Positions 1 to 9,731 are shown, counted from the stretch's first letter. The stretch: DNA of 64,000 bases from Spirochaetota bacterium (GCA_023438065.1 JAEXRH010000016.1:124001-188000), one strand, 5' to 3'. Numbers and translations are program-made. Notes: generated by a model not told the origin, from the sequence alone.

Positions 1-102
1 CTCGCCGTCCCCCGTCCTCGCGTCCGCGAGGCTTTCGCGCGCGGTCAGTTTACCGTAAAAGGACTCGACGAGCGCGCGGTATGATTCAATCGGAAAGTTC
101 AT
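1..102 (-). CDS. Partial unknown protein, N-terminal 34 codons
   Basis: A minus-strand reading frame begins with ATG at 102 and stays open to the left edge of the window. The visible protein starts MNFPIESYRALVESF and continues with a polar, Arg/Asp-rich stretch. I do not recognise the family from so short a piece. Upstream, the sense strand carries a purine-rich GGTGGC just before the ATG, a weak ribosome binding site at best. It is divergent from the nitroreductase gene at 193. Start choice and coding status rest only on the open frame and divergent layout. Confidence 0.5.
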   Translation of the reverse strand, partial: MNFPIESYRALVESFYGKLTARESLADARTGDGE

Positions 103-156
103 GCCACCGATTCTAGGGGAAGCGGGCGCAGCCCGTCCAGATCCCGAGTCTTCCGC

Positions 157-186
157 TTGCGCGCCGGGCGCGACTCGACGTACTAT
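157..186 (+). promoter_or_regulatory. Candidate leaderless promoter of the nitroreductase gene
   Basis: TTGCGC at 157-162 and TACTAT at 181-186 are separated by 18 bp. The -10 box ends 6 nt before the ATG at 193, so transcription would begin at or next to the start codon. There is no Shine-Dalgarno in front of this ATG. By sequence match only. Confidence 0.45.
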
Positions 187-192
187 TTCACC

Positions 193-894
193 ATGACACT
201 ACTTGAAGCCATCGACGCGCGCGCGTCGCGCAGGACTTATGACGGAAAGCCGTTATCCCCCGAGGACGCCCGGGCGATTCGCTCGCTCATCGACGGGGCG
301 AACGCCGCGAGCGGCCTCGCGTTCAACCTCGTCGAGAACGGGAACGCCTTCGCGCGGCTCTCGAAAAGCTACGGCATGTTCAGCGGGGTTCCCGCGCTCG
401 TCGCCGTCGCGGGAAAGCGCAACTGCCCCGATCTTTTCTTCCGGCTCGGCTATCGCGGAGAGCGGCTCGTCCTCGAGGCGACGCGTCTCGGCCTCGGCAC
501 GTGCTGGGTCTCGGGAACCTTTGACCGCTCGTCGCTCGGAACGGGAGACGACGAGGTTCTCGCGGCGGTCATCGCCGTCGGACGCGCCCCCGCGAGAAAG
601 ACCGCGAAGGAACGAATAATCTCGCGTCTCGCGGGGAAAAGGAACGTTCCCGTCGAGCGGTATATCGACGCGGACACCGAGCCCCCCGAGTGGTTTCTCG
701 CGGGCGTCAGGGCGGCGCTCGCCGCCCCCTCGGCGCTGAACGCGAAACCCGTCCGGTTCCGGCTCAGGGACGGGAAAGCGGAAGCCTGGCTCGAGCGCGG
801 GACCGCCGCGCGGGAGATCGACCTCGGCATCGCGGTCGCGCACTTCGAGATCGCGTCCGGGGTGCTCCCCGCGACGGGGAAAAGCGTCGACTGA
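193..894 (+). CDS. Nitroreductase-family protein
   Basis: A 233-residue protein resembling the nitroreductase-like FMN proteins often called 'putative TM nitroreductase'. The N-terminal segment MTLLEAIDARASRRTY is the usual Arg-containing flavin-phosphate-binding start (R near residues 11-14), and the centre holds the RLGYRGERLVLEATRLGLG helix followed by TCWVSG, a hallmark of this group. A second half (PEWFLAGVRAALAAPSALN) repeats the pattern, as in two-lobed members of the family. The frame is open from 157, but the ATG at 193 is preferred because residues before it are not family-like and a -10 box lies just upstream. It is monocistronic and ends in a shared hairpin terminator with gltD. 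Substrate unknown. Confidence 0.8.
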   Translation: MTLLEAIDARASRRTYDGKPLSPEDARAIRSLIDGANAASGLAFNLVENGNAFARLSKSYGMFSGVPALVAVAGKRNCPDLFFRLGYRGERLVLEATRLGLGTCWVSGTFDRSSLGTGDDEVLAAVIAVGRAPARKTAKERIISRLAGKRNVPVERYIDADTEPPEWFLAGVRAALAAPSALNAKPVRFRLRDGKAEAWLERGTAAREIDLGIAVAHFEIASGVLPATGKSVD

Positions 895-976
895 AAGCGT
901 CCTCGGACGCGCCGCGCACGGGTCGCCTCGCGATCCGGGCCGACGAACGGCGCGCCTTCCCCGGGGGAAAAAAAAG

Positions 977-1005
977 AAAAGGCTTCCGGAATCCGGAAGC
1001 CTTTT
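977..1005. terminator. Bidirectional terminator between nitroreductase and gltD
   Basis: Perfect inverted repeat: AAAAGGCTTCCGG, 3-nt loop AAT, CCGGAAGCCTTTT. The A and T flanks give a U-tract in both directions, which suits the convergent gene pair. Confidence 0.85.
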
Positions 1006-1044
1006 CCCTCATTCAGTCGTTGGTCATCGCTCTCGCGCCGATCC

Positions 1045-2508
1045 TCACGGGAGCCAGGTGTTCCCCATGAGGAAGCGGTCGATCTCGCGGGCGGCGCCCC
1101 GGCCCTCGTTGATCGCCCACACGACGAGCGACTGGCCGCGCCGCGCGTCGCCCGCGGCGTACACCTTGGGCGCGCTCGTCGCGTACTTGCCGTAGTCGGC
1201 CTTCGCGTTCGTCCGCGGGTCGAGTTCGACGCCGAGGTCCTTGAGGATCCCGTCCTCCGGACCGAGGAAGCCGAGCGCGAGGAAGACGAGATCCGCCTCG
1301 AAATACTCCTCCGAGCCCGGGATTTCGTTCATGACGAACTGTCCCGCCTCGTTCTTCTTCCACTCGACGCGGACGGTCTTGATGCCCTTCACGTTTCCCT
1401 TGCCGTCGTCGACGAATTCCTTCGTCGAGATGCAGTACTCGCGCGGGTCCTTGCCGAACTTCGCGATCGCCTCGCCGTGGCCGTAGTCTACCTTGAGGGT
1501 TCTCGGAAAGGTCGGCCAGGGCATGTCGGGCGTGCGGGTCGCGGGCGGCTGCGGGAGGACCTCGAAGTTCACGACGCTCGCGCAGCCGTGCCTGATCGAG
1601 GTTCCGAGACAGTCGTTGCCGGTATCGCCGCCGCCGATAACGACGACCTTCTTGCCTTTCGCGTCGATCTTCTTGCCGTCGGCGAAGCCCGAGTCGAGAA
1701 GGCTCTTGGTGTTGGCGCCGAGGAACTCGAGCGCGAAGTGTATTCCTTTCAGCTGTCGTCCCGGGGCCGCGAGGTCGCGGGGGCGGGTCGAGCCCGTCGC
1801 GACGAGAACGGCGTCGTAATCCTTGAGAAGATCCTTCGCGGGAACGTCCTGGCCTATCGCGGTCGAGGTCCTGAACGCGATGCCCTCGCTCTTCATGATC
1901 TCGATTCGGCGCATGATGAGTCCCTTGTCGAGCTTCATGTTCGGGATACCGTACATGAGCAGCCCGCCCGGCCGGTCAGCGCGCTCGAAAACGGTAACCG
2001 AGTGACCGGCCTTGTTGAGCTGATCGGCGGCGGCGAGTCCCGCGGGCCCCGAGCCGATGACGGCGACCTTCTTGCCGGTGCGACGCGCGACGGCTACCGG
2101 GTTCATCCATCCCTCCGCGTACGCCGTGTCGACGATGTAGCACTCGTTGTCCTTGATCGTGACGGGGTCCTGGTTGATGCCGAGAACGCACGCTCCCTCG
2201 CACGGGGCGGGGCACACGCGGCCGGTGAACTCGGGGAAGTTATTCGTCTTCATGAGCCGCGCCCACGCCTCGCGCTCGCGTCCCTTGAACACGAGGTCGT
2301 TCCACTCGGGAATCAGGTTGTCGACGGGACAGCCGTAGCTCGACTGGCAGAACGGGACGCCGCAGTCCATGCATCTCGCTCCCTGGTCCTTGCGCTCCTT
2401 GACGTCGAGCGGGACGGAGAACTCGTCGAAATCCATGACGCGGGCCTCGGGCGCGCGATAGGGAACCTTCTTGCGGTCGAACTCGAGAAAGCCGGTTACC
2501 TTACCCAT
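1045..2508 (-). CDS. gltD: Glutamate synthase small subunit (GltD)
   Basis: The 487-residue beta subunit of NADPH-type glutamate synthase, which oxidises NAD(P)H and passes electrons to GltB for making glutamate from glutamine and 2-oxoglutarate. The N-terminal Fe-S region shows CMDCGVPFCQ and SYGCPVDNLIPEWNDL (about residues 46-70), with a second cluster region RVCPAPCEGACVLG (near 97-110). An FAD-binding motif VAVIGSGPAGLAAADQL follows at about 148-165, and an NADPH-binding motif VVVIGGGDTGNDCLG at about 288-302. Length and domain order are normal for the family. The ATG lies inside the end of gltB (8-bp overlap ATGGGTAA) with a perfect AGGAGG 6 nt upstream, so the two are co-translated. 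Ends at a hairpin terminator. Confidence 0.97.
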   Translation of the reverse strand: MGKVTGFLEFDRKKVPYRAPEARVMDFDEFSVPLDVKERKDQGARCMDCGVPFCQSSYGCPVDNLIPEWNDLVFKGREREAWARLMKTNNFPEFTGRVCPAPCEGACVLGINQDPVTIKDNECYIVDTAYAEGWMNPVAVARRTGKKVAVIGSGPAGLAAADQLNKAGHSVTVFERADRPGGLLMYGIPNMKLDKGLIMRRIEIMKSEGIAFRTSTAIGQDVPAKDLLKDYDAVLVATGSTRPRDLAAPGRQLKGIHFALEFLGANTKSLLDSGFADGKKIDAKGKKVVVIGGGDTGNDCLGTSIRHGCASVVNFEVLPQPPATRTPDMPWPTFPRTLKVDYGHGEAIAKFGKDPREYCISTKEFVDDGKGNVKGIKTVRVEWKKNEAGQFVMNEIPGSEEYFEADLVFLALGFLGPEDGILKDLGVELDPRTNAKADYGKYATSAPKVYAAGDARRGQSLVVWAINEGRGAAREIDRFLMGNTWLP

Positions 2509-5500
2509 TGACGGCCTCCTTGGAGACGGTTGCCTTTCGGGCGGCGAGGACCTTCTTGTAGTCCTCCGGGATCACCTTGACGAACGCGGCGCTCGCCTTT
2601 TCCCAATCGCCGAGCATCGCGCGCGCGACGTCGGAATCCGTGTATTTGACGTGTTTCGAGATCATGTCCTTCAGTTCCTCGTAATCATCCGGGGACGGCT
2701 TCTCGAGGAAGACCATGCCCTTGTTGCAGTTCGAGGGAAGCTTTCCCTCCGGGTCGTACACGTACGCGATGCCGCCCGACATTCCCGCGGCGAAATTGCG
2801 GCCGGTCGGCCCGAGAATGACCGCGCGTCCGCCGGTCATGTACTCGCAGCCGTGGTCGCCCACGCCCTCGACGACGACGTGCGCGCCCGAGTTCCGGACG
2901 CAGAACCGCTCGGCGGCGATCCCGCGCACGTAGCCCTCGCCCTTCGTCGCGCCGTAGAAGGCGACGTTGCCGATAATGACGTTCTCGCCGCCCTTGAAGC
3001 GCGACGCCGCGGGAGGGGCTATCACGAGCCTTCCGCCGCAGAGACCCTTGCCGACGAAGTCGTTCGCGTCGCCCGAGAGACGGAACTCGACACCGTCCGC
3101 GAGCCAGCCGCCGAAGCTCTGGCCGGCGGTACCGGTGAAGTTCACCCGGATCGATCCCTCGGGGAGACCCTCGTTCGCGCGGCGCTTCGCGATCTCGTGG
3201 CTCAGCATGGTGCCGGTCGCGCGGTCGGTATTGATGATCGTCTCGTCGAGCGTGACGCTCTTTTTTCCCTCGAGCGCGTCCGCGCATTTCGCGATGAGCT
3301 TCCGGTCGAGGACGGACTCGAGGCCGTGGTCCTGCTTGATCGTGTTGAACACGGCAACGTTCGCGTGCGGCTTCCGCGCGGGGACGAGGAGCGCCTGAAG
3401 GTCGACGCCGCGGCTCTTCCAGGTCGCGACCGACTTATCCTGCTCGAGGAGGTCGACGCGGCCGATGAGCTCGTTCCAGGAGCGCACGCCGAGGCTCGCC
3501 ATGATCTTGCGGAGGTCCTCCGCGACGTAGGTAAAGTAGTTCACCACGTACTCGGGCTTGCCCGCGAAGCGCCCGCGAAGGCGCGGATCCTGCGTCGCGA
3601 TTCCGACGGGACAGGTATTGTTGTGGCACTTCCGCATCATGACGCAGCCCATCGTGATGAGGGGCGCGGTCGCGAAGCCGCATTCCTCGGCGCCGAGGAT
3701 GGCGGCGATGGCGACGTCGCGGCCGGTCTTGAGCTGTCCGTCCGTCTGGAGGACGACGCGCGAGCGGAGGTCGTTCATGACGAGGGTCTGATGGGTCTCG
3801 GCGATCCCGAGCTCCCAGGGCAAGCCCGCGTTCTTGACGCCGGTGAGGGGCGAGGCGCCCGTTCCGCCGTCGTGACCCGAGACGAGGATGTGGTCCGCGT
3901 GGCCCTTCGAGACGCCCGCTGCGATGGTGCCGACGCCGACCTCGCTGACGAGCTTGACCGAGATGCGCGCCGAGGGGTTCGCGTTCTTGAGATCGTAGAT
4001 GAGCTCGGCGAGGTCCTCGATCGAGTAGATGTCGTGGTGCGGGGGCGGGCTGATGAGCCCGACGCCCGGGGTCGAGTAGCGTGTTCTCGCGATCGTCTCG
4101 TCGACCTTGTGGCCGGGAAGCTCGCCGCCCTCGCCGGGCTTCGCTCCCTGGGCCATCTTGATCTGGATCTCGTCGGCGTTCGTGAGGTACTCGATGGTGA
4201 CGCCGAAGCGGCCCGAGGCGACCTGCTTGATCGCGCTCCGGAGCGAGTCGCCGTTCTCCATCGGCTTGAAGCGCGCGGGATCCTCGCCGCCCTCGCCGGT
4301 GTTGCTCTTTCCGCCGAGGCGGTTCATCGCGATCGCGAGGGTCTGGTGCGCCTCGAGCGAGATCGAGCCGTAGCTCATCGCGCCGGTGGCGAAGCGCTTG
4401 ACGATCTCGGAGACGGGCTCGACCTCGGAAAGCGGGACGGGCGCGATTGCCTTGCCGGTCGCGTCGATGCCCTCGCGGAACTTGAGGAGGCCGCGGATCG
4501 TCGCCTGCTCGGTCGAGCGGGCGTTCTGCCTGAGCGAGAAGCGTTCCCACGCCTTCGCGTCGTTCTGCCGGCACGCGATCTGGAGGTCCGCGATCGACTC
4601 GGGATCCCACATGTGCTTCTCGCCGCCGGAGCGGACGTGATAGTCGCCCGAGCTTTTGATCTCGTCGAAGAAGTTCACCGCTCGGGCGGGGTACGCCTCG
4701 GCGTGCTTCATCTCGATCTCGCGCGCGATCTCGGCGAAGCCCGCGCCCTTGATGCGGCTCGCGGTGCCGGTAAAGCAGCGGTCGACGACCTCGTCGGAAA
4801 GGCCGACGGCCTCGAATATCTGCGCGGCCTTGTAGGACTCGAGGGTGGAAATGCCCATCTTGCCGAATACCTTCCGCATTCCCTTCGCGACGGCCTTGAC
4901 GTAGTGATGGACGATCTCCTCGCGGGTGAAGGGCTTCGAGAAAGAGCCGTCCGCCTGGAGGTCCCACAGGGCCTCGAAGGCGAGGTACGGATTGACGGCG
5001 TCGGCGCCGAAGCCGACGAGCATGCAGAAATGGTGAACCTCGCGCGGCTCGGCGGCCTCGAGGACGAGGCCGATCTGGGTGCGGCATTCCTTGCGGACGA
5101 GATGCTGATGGACGGCCCCGACGGCGATGAGCGAGGGGATAGCCGCGCGGTCGGTTCCCTGCGCGCGGTCGGAGAGGATCGCGAGCTGATAGCCCTTCCC
5201 GATCGCCTCGGTGGCCTCGCGCTCGACGCGCTCGAGCGCGTCGACGAGGCCCCTCTCGCCCCTGGCGACCTCGTAGGTGATGTCGATGACCTTGCTCTTC
5301 CAGCCCCGGAAGTCGAGGTCCTTGAGCGCGGCGAGCTCGTCGTTCGCGAGGATCGGTTCCTTGAGCCGGAGGCGGTGACAGTGTCCTTCGGTGGGCTCGA
5401 GGAGGTTCTGCTCGGGACCGATGAAGGACTCGAGGCTCATGATGATGTCCTCGCGGATCGAGTCGATCGGCGGGTTCGTGACCTGGGCGAAAAGCTGCTT

Positions 5501-7072
5501 GAAGTAGTCGAACACCATGCGGCTCTTGTTCGAGAGGACTGCGAGCGCGGCGTCGTTGCCCATCGAGCCGAGCGCCTCCTGAGAGGTCTCGACCATCGGC
5601 TTGAGGAGCATGCTGACGGTCTCGAGGGTATAGCCGTTCGCGCGAAGCCAGGTCTTGAGCGCGTCGCGGTCGATGGCCGGAACGCGGCTCTTCGCGCGAG
5701 GGATGTCCGAGAGGCGCATGACCTGACGGTCGAGCCACTGCCGGTACGGGCGGGCGGAGGCGATCTTTTCCTTGATCTCCTCGTCGCCGATGATGCGCCC
5801 TTCCTTGAAATCGACGAGGAACATCTTGCCGGGCTGGAGCCGGGTCTTCTTCACGATCTTCGCGGGATCGATCTGGAGCACGCCGACCTCGCTCGCCATG
5901 ATGACCATGTCGTCGTCGGTGAGGTAGATGCGGCTCGGCCTCAGGCCGTTCCGGTCGAGCACGGCGCCGATGTATGTGCCGTCGGTGAAGGAGATCGACG
6001 CGGGACCGTCCCAGGGCTCCATCATCGAGCTCGAGAATTCGTAGAAGGACTTTTTCGCGTCGCTCATCGCCCCGTGGTTTTCCCAAGCCTCGGGGATCAT
6101 CATCATGATGGCCTCGGGGAGGGTCCTTCCGCCCGCGATGAGGAGCTCGAGGACGTTGTCGAAATGCCCCGAGTCCGAGAGGTCGGGTTCGTTGATCGGG
6201 TACGCGCTCTTGAGCTCGTCGCCGAAGAGGGTGCTCGCGAGTTTGCCCTGGCGGGAGAACATCTTGTTCTTGTTGCCTCGAAGGGTGTTGATCTCGCCGT
6301 TATGCGCCATGAAGCGAAGGGGCTGCGCGCGGTCCCACGAGGGGAAGGTGTTGGTCGAGAAGCGCGAGTGCACCATCGCGAGGTGGGTGGTATAGTCCGG
6401 ATCCTTGAGGTCGGGATAATACGACATGAGCTGGTCGGGGGAAAGCATTCCCTTGTACACCATCACGCGGCACGAAAGGCTCGCGACGTAGAAAAAGAAG
6501 TCGGGGTCGGATTCCTTCCCGCGGATCTTGTGGGTCGCTTCCTTCCGGATGACGAAGAGCTTGCGGTCGAAGGCCTCGGGGCTTTGCGCGGCGTCGGAGG
6601 ACGCGCCGACGAAGAGCATCTCCATGACCGGCTCGCTCGCGATCGCCGAGGGCCCGAGCCCGGCATTGTCGGTCGGGACGCGCCTCCAGCCGAGGATCGC
6701 CTGTCCGTGACCCGATACGATCGACTCGACGACCTTCTTGCAGGCTGCCCGGTGCGCGTCGTTCTTCGGGAGGAACACGATACCGGCGGCGTAGGAGCCG
6801 CTCGCGGGAAGGTCTATCAACGCGTCACGCTTGGCGACTTTGACGAGGAATTCATGGGGAAGGGCGGTAAGGATGCCCGCGCCGTCGCCGGTATTCACCT
6901 CGGCGCCGCGCGCCCCTCGATGGTCCATGCGGCACAGGATGTGGCCGGCGTCTTCTATTATTGAATGGCTTCGCTTTCCCTTGATGTTGGCGAGAAAGCC
7001 AACGCCGCAATTCTCTTTTTCGTATGACGGGTCATAAAGCCCGTAGGGTCCAGGACGTTTCACAAAAGGCAT
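2501..7072 (-). CDS. gltB: Glutamate synthase large subunit (GltB)
   Basis: The 1523-residue alpha subunit of glutamate synthase. It begins with a short propeptide and then ENCGVGF; Cys22 would become the N-terminal nucleophile of the class II glutamine amidotransferase domain (about 22-430). A central domain follows, then the FMN-binding synthase domain (about 830-1210), where MAQGAKPGEGGELPG and the Fe-S segment CVMMRKCHNNTCPVG are clear. The C-terminal GXGXG beta-helix (about 1270-1480) has GFGADAV-type turns and repeated Gly motifs such as GGRAVILGPTGRNFAAGMSGG. Length matches the family. The ATG is preceded by AGAGGAG at a good distance. First gene of gltBD; with glnN at 58.4 kb it forms a GS-GOGAT pair. 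Likely nitrogen-regulated (see array at 7307). Confidence 0.98.
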   Translation of the reverse strand: MPFVKRPGPYGLYDPSYEKENCGVGFLANIKGKRSHSIIEDAGHILCRMDHRGARGAEVNTGDGAGILTALPHEFLVKVAKRDALIDLPASGSYAAGIVFLPKNDAHRAACKKVVESIVSGHGQAILGWRRVPTDNAGLGPSAIASEPVMEMLFVGASSDAAQSPEAFDRKLFVIRKEATHKIRGKESDPDFFFYVASLSCRVMVYKGMLSPDQLMSYYPDLKDPDYTTHLAMVHSRFSTNTFPSWDRAQPLRFMAHNGEINTLRGNKNKMFSRQGKLASTLFGDELKSAYPINEPDLSDSGHFDNVLELLIAGGRTLPEAIMMMIPEAWENHGAMSDAKKSFYEFSSSMMEPWDGPASISFTDGTYIGAVLDRNGLRPSRIYLTDDDMVIMASEVGVLQIDPAKIVKKTRLQPGKMFLVDFKEGRIIGDEEIKEKIASARPYRQWLDRQVMRLSDIPRAKSRVPAIDRDALKTWLRANGYTLETVSMLLKPMVETSQEALGSMGNDAALAVLSNKSRMVFDYFKQLFAQVTNPPIDSIREDIIMSLESFIGPEQNLLEPTEGHCHRLRLKEPILANDELAALKDLDFRGWKSKVIDITYEVARGERGLVDALERVEREATEAIGKGYQLAILSDRAQGTDRAAIPSLIAVGAVHQHLVRKECRTQIGLVLEAAEPREVHHFCMLVGFGADAVNPYLAFEALWDLQADGSFSKPFTREEIVHHYVKAVAKGMRKVFGKMGISTLESYKAAQIFEAVGLSDEVVDRCFTGTASRIKGAGFAEIAREIEMKHAEAYPARAVNFFDEIKSSGDYHVRSGGEKHMWDPESIADLQIACRQNDAKAWERFSLRQNARSTEQATIRGLLKFREGIDATGKAIAPVPLSEVEPVSEIVKRFATGAMSYGSISLEAHQTLAIAMNRLGGKSNTGEGGEDPARFKPMENGDSLRSAIKQVASGRFGVTIEYLTNADEIQIKMAQGAKPGEGGELPGHKVDETIARTRYSTPGVGLISPPPHHDIYSIEDLAELIYDLKNANPSARISVKLVSEVGVGTIAAGVSKGHADHILVSGHDGGTGASPLTGVKNAGLPWELGIAETHQTLVMNDLRSRVVLQTDGQLKTGRDVAIAAILGAEECGFATAPLITMGCVMMRKCHNNTCPVGIATQDPRLRGRFAGKPEYVVNYFTYVAEDLRKIMASLGVRSWNELIGRVDLLEQDKSVATWKSRGVDLQALLVPARKPHANVAVFNTIKQDHGLESVLDRKLIAKCADALEGKKSVTLDETIINTDRATGTMLSHEIAKRRANEGLPEGSIRVNFTGTAGQSFGGWLADGVEFRLSGDANDFVGKGLCGGRLVIAPPAASRFKGGENVIIGNVAFYGATKGEGYVRGIAAERFCVRNSGAHVVVEGVGDHGCEYMTGGRAVILGPTGRNFAAGMSGGIAYVYDPEGKLPSNCNKGMVFLEKPSPDDYEELKDMISKHVKYTDSDVARAMLGDWEKASAAFVKVIPEDYKKVLAARKATVSKEAVNG

Positions 7073-7306
7073 CTTTGTCTCCTCTAAACCGGTACCCGGA
7101 TACTGTTCCCGGGAATACTTCGACCAAGCCTCGAGAAAGAACGCCTTTGCTCTTCAATCGATGGACAGGAATCTACGTATAATTGAAGCGACGCGTCTAC
7201 GCCAAGCAGAAGGTCGTTCTCGTGTTACAAGTGTGCGGTTTAGAATGTGAACGAAATGGTTTATTTTGTCCAGTAGGAGCCCCGGTTTTTTTCGCCGTTT
7301 TCTGAA
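7073..7306. other. gltB leader and upstream gap
   Basis: Non-coding gap between divergent gltB and the gene at 7413. The gltB ribosome binding site is at its left end. A possible minus-strand -10 (TTATAC, around 7178-7185) is visible but has no convincing -35. No RNA gene or repeat was recognised besides the motif array listed separately. Confidence 0.4.
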
Positions 7307-7347
7307 TAAATATGCACCAATAAACGGGTTTATGCAGTAAATATGCA
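7307..7347 (-). promoter_or_regulatory. Array of TGCATA-type units upstream of gltB
   Basis: Reading toward gltB, TGCATA occurs three times with starts 11 and 20 bp apart, each followed by A/T runs (TGCATATTTA, TGCATAAACC, TGCATATTTA). Similar units sit upstream of livK and glnN. The array also lies just left of the promoter of the rightward gene at 7413, so which side it serves is not certain. Function is inferred. Confidence 0.45.
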
Positions 7348-7384
7348 TCATTCGGATTTCCCTGTTTCCGATACACTTTTCGGC

Positions 7385-7390
7385 TATACT
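7385..7390 (+). promoter_or_regulatory. Candidate -10 box for the gene at 7413
   Basis: TATACT, placing a start of transcription near 7397, about 16 nt before the GTG start. No clear -35 hexamer 16-18 bp upstream. Confidence 0.4.
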
Positions 7391-7412
7391 CTTGAGGGAA
7401 GAGGTTCTTACC

Positions 7413-9698
7413 GTGAGTCCTACCGCTGTCAAACGCGCATGTCTTTTGACCTTGTCGTGCATCATCATTTCCGCGCTGCCCGCCCTCGACGGGGGCAATC
7501 TTCCCCTTGCCCCGCGACCGTCCTGGGTAGAGCCGGTCACGCTCGATCCCGGGAGCGCCATCGAGACCTCGCTCGTCGACTCGGGTTATTACTATATACT
7601 GAACGATCAGCAACGATCGGTCGGCACGAACGAGCATTATCGCCATTTCGCCTTCCGGGTACTGAACAGCTCCGGACTCGAGGAGGCTTCCCGCATCGAG
7701 ATACTTTTCGAGAGCGACTTTGAACGGCTCTCGATCCACGGCGTTACCGTTTGGCGCGAGGGAAAAGCGCTCGACTGGGCAAAGCGAATTCGCTGGCAGA
7801 CCCTCCAGCGCGAGTCAGCCCTCGATTACGGACTCTATGACGAATCGAAAACGATGCTGCTCGTCCTCGAGGACGTGAGGCCCGCGGACGTCGTGGAATA
7901 CGACTATACCATCGCCGGGGAGAACCCCATCTTCGGGACGAAGTTCTACGGAACCTTCAATCACGGCCTCGATTATCCCATGTCGAACCTCTCTTTCAGG
8001 ATCCTGATCCCCGCGGGTCGAAAGATCGCGATCAAGCACCACGTACGGAGCCTTCCCGCGAGCGAGCGATCGCTCCCCGACGGCGCTACCGAGATTCGCT
8101 GGGTCGAGCGGGATTCCCCGGCGGTGAAGGACGACTACGCGACGCCGAGCTGGCACGAGCAATACCCGTGGATCGAAATGAGCGAATGGAAGGACTGGAC
8201 CGAGGTGCGGGCCTGGGGGCGCGCGCTTTTCGACGGGAGCTCAGGCGGGACGGAGGCGCTCGAACGCGCCTGGAAACAGATCCTCGAGAGCGAGACCGCG
8301 CGAAAGAACGCCGCGGGGGAACTCGCCTCGGGAAAAGCGGACTCCCGCGCGAGCGCGTCCGGCGACCGGGCCGACTCGGGCGACCGGGCGGAGAAAGACG
8401 CGCGAAACGCGAAACAGGTCCCGCTTACCCGGGAAGAACGGCTCATCGCCGCGCTCAGGTTCGTCCAGGACGATATCCGGTATTTCGGGATAGAGATCGG
8501 GGTCAACTCGCATCGGCCGCGGAACCCCGAGGAAACCCTCGACGGGCGCTTCGGGGACTGCAAGGACAAGGCGCTCCTCTTCTGCCGTCTCGCCAGGCTC
8601 GCCGGCTGGGAGGCCTGGCCGGTCCTCGTCAACACCGGCGCGGGCCGCGCGCTCGACGACTGGCTCCCCTCCCCGCGCGCCTTCGACCACGTGATCGCCT
8701 ACGTCCGGGGTCCCAAGGGCGGCCTCTGGTTCGACCCGACCATCTCGTACCAGGGAGGGGCGGTCGGGAACGTCTGGGTCCCGGACTACGGGAAGGGCCT
8801 CGTCCTCGACGGCTCCCCGGGCGCCCTCAAGACGATGCCCGCGGAACGGAGCGGCAGCGTCGACGTCCACGAAACCTACTCGAGCGCGGGATACGACGAG
8901 ATCGGAACCCTCGAGGTCGTGTCTATCTTCAGGGGGCGAGAGGCCGACCGGATGCGCTACGAACTAGCGAATACCGCCCGTCAGTCGCTCGAGAAAAGCT
9001 ACCTCGAATTCTACCAATCCTATTTCCCGAAGGCCGCGCGCTCCGGGGAGATCACGAGCGCGGACAACCGCGCCGAGAACACCGTCGAGATACGGGAGTC
9101 CTACTCCATCGCCGAGCTGTGGTCGCGCCGCGCCGGCTCGGACGGGGAATCCCGGGAGCTCTACGTCTTCCCCTACGCCTTCAGCAAGCGGTTCTCCGAC
9201 TACGACGACATCGGCATGGAGCGGACGAGCCCGCTCGCGATCCCCTTCAAGTGCGCGACGCGGCATCGCATCACGGTGCGGCTTCCCGAGAGCCTCGGGA
9301 TCAAGAAAGAGCGGTACGAGTCCGAAAATCCCTGGTACCGGCTCGACTACGACGCGAGCGAACAGGATCGAACCTTCGAGCTCGACTACCGGTTCGAGCC
9401 GCTCGTCGAGACCGTGTCGGCGGCCGACTACGCGAAATTCAGGAGCAAGCTCGAAAGCGACCGAAAGACCTACCTCGGATACACCCTTTCGGGAGGCGGT
9501 TCCGCGGAGACGGGGGATACGGACCCGGCGGATTCGCTATCGGGCGCGGGCGGAGACGGTCCCTCACGGACGGAACTCTCAGCCGCGATCGCGATCCTCC
9601 TCGCGCTCACCGCCCTCATATCCTACCGGCTCGGCGTCATCCACGGCAGGGAAGGGAAACCGGGCGATCGCGCGAACGGGACGCCGCCGGAGGCATAA
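7413..9698 (+). CDS. Secreted DUF3857 / transglutaminase-like protein
   Basis: About 761 residues. A hydrophobic signal segment near residues 8-26 (CLLTLSCIIISALPAL) is followed by a DUF3857 beta-sandwich region (about 45-250) and a transglutaminase-like domain. The catalytic triad looks intact: Cys383 in GDCKDKALLF, His426 in FDHVIAYVR and Asp441 in WFDPTISY. A Ser/Gly/Asp-rich tail leads to one C-terminal membrane helix (SAAIAILLALTALISY) with a basic cytoplasmic end, so the enzyme domain probably faces the periplasm. The frame opens with TTG at 7392, but GTG at 7413 has GGGAAGAGG upstream at a usable distance and starts right before the signal peptide. The reaction (cross-linking, peptidase or other acyl transfer) is not determined by sequence. 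Acid/Arg-rich linker at about 290-335 is low complexity. Confidence 0.8.
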   Translation: MSPTAVKRACLLTLSCIIISALPALDGGNLPLAPRPSWVEPVTLDPGSAIETSLVDSGYYYILNDQQRSVGTNEHYRHFAFRVLNSSGLEEASRIEILFESDFERLSIHGVTVWREGKALDWAKRIRWQTLQRESALDYGLYDESKTMLLVLEDVRPADVVEYDYTIAGENPIFGTKFYGTFNHGLDYPMSNLSFRILIPAGRKIAIKHHVRSLPASERSLPDGATEIRWVERDSPAVKDDYATPSWHEQYPWIEMSEWKDWTEVRAWGRALFDGSSGGTEALERAWKQILESETARKNAAGELASGKADSRASASGDRADSGDRAEKDARNAKQVPLTREERLIAALRFVQDDIRYFGIEIGVNSHRPRNPEETLDGRFGDCKDKALLFCRLARLAGWEAWPVLVNTGAGRALDDWLPSPRAFDHVIAYVRGPKGGLWFDPTISYQGGAVGNVWVPDYGKGLVLDGSPGALKTMPAERSGSVDVHETYSSAGYDEIGTLEVVSIFRGREADRMRYELANTARQSLEKSYLEFYQSYFPKAARSGEITSADNRAENTVEIRESYSIAELWSRRAGSDGESRELYVFPYAFSKRFSDYDDIGMERTSPLAIPFKCATRHRITVRLPESLGIKKERYESENPWYRLDYDASEQDRTFELDYRFEPLVETVSAADYAKFRSKLESDRKTYLGYTLSGGGSAETGDTDPADSLSGAGGDGPSRTELSAAIAILLALTALISYRLGVIHGREGKPGDRANGTPPEA

Positions 9699-9705
9699 CG
9701 GAAAA

Positions 9706-9730
9706 GCCGATCCCCGTCACCGGGATCGGC
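9706..9730 (+). terminator. Hairpin after the transglutaminase gene
   Basis: GCCGATCCC, 7-nt loop, GGGATCGGC: a perfect 9-bp stem between the stop at 9698 and the next promoter. It has no T-tract, so intrinsic termination is uncertain. Confidence 0.45.
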
Positions 9731-9731
9731 G

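Noticed and set aside
2471..6964. A 1497-codon open frame on the plus strand opposite gltB (and similar long frames opposite glnN, the alpha-2-macroglobulin gene and the debranching fusion).
   Set aside because: These are mirror frames produced by strong GC bias at third codon positions. Their products are Arg/Asp/Leu/Val-rich with no recognisable motif, while the opposite strand encodes unmistakable proteins.
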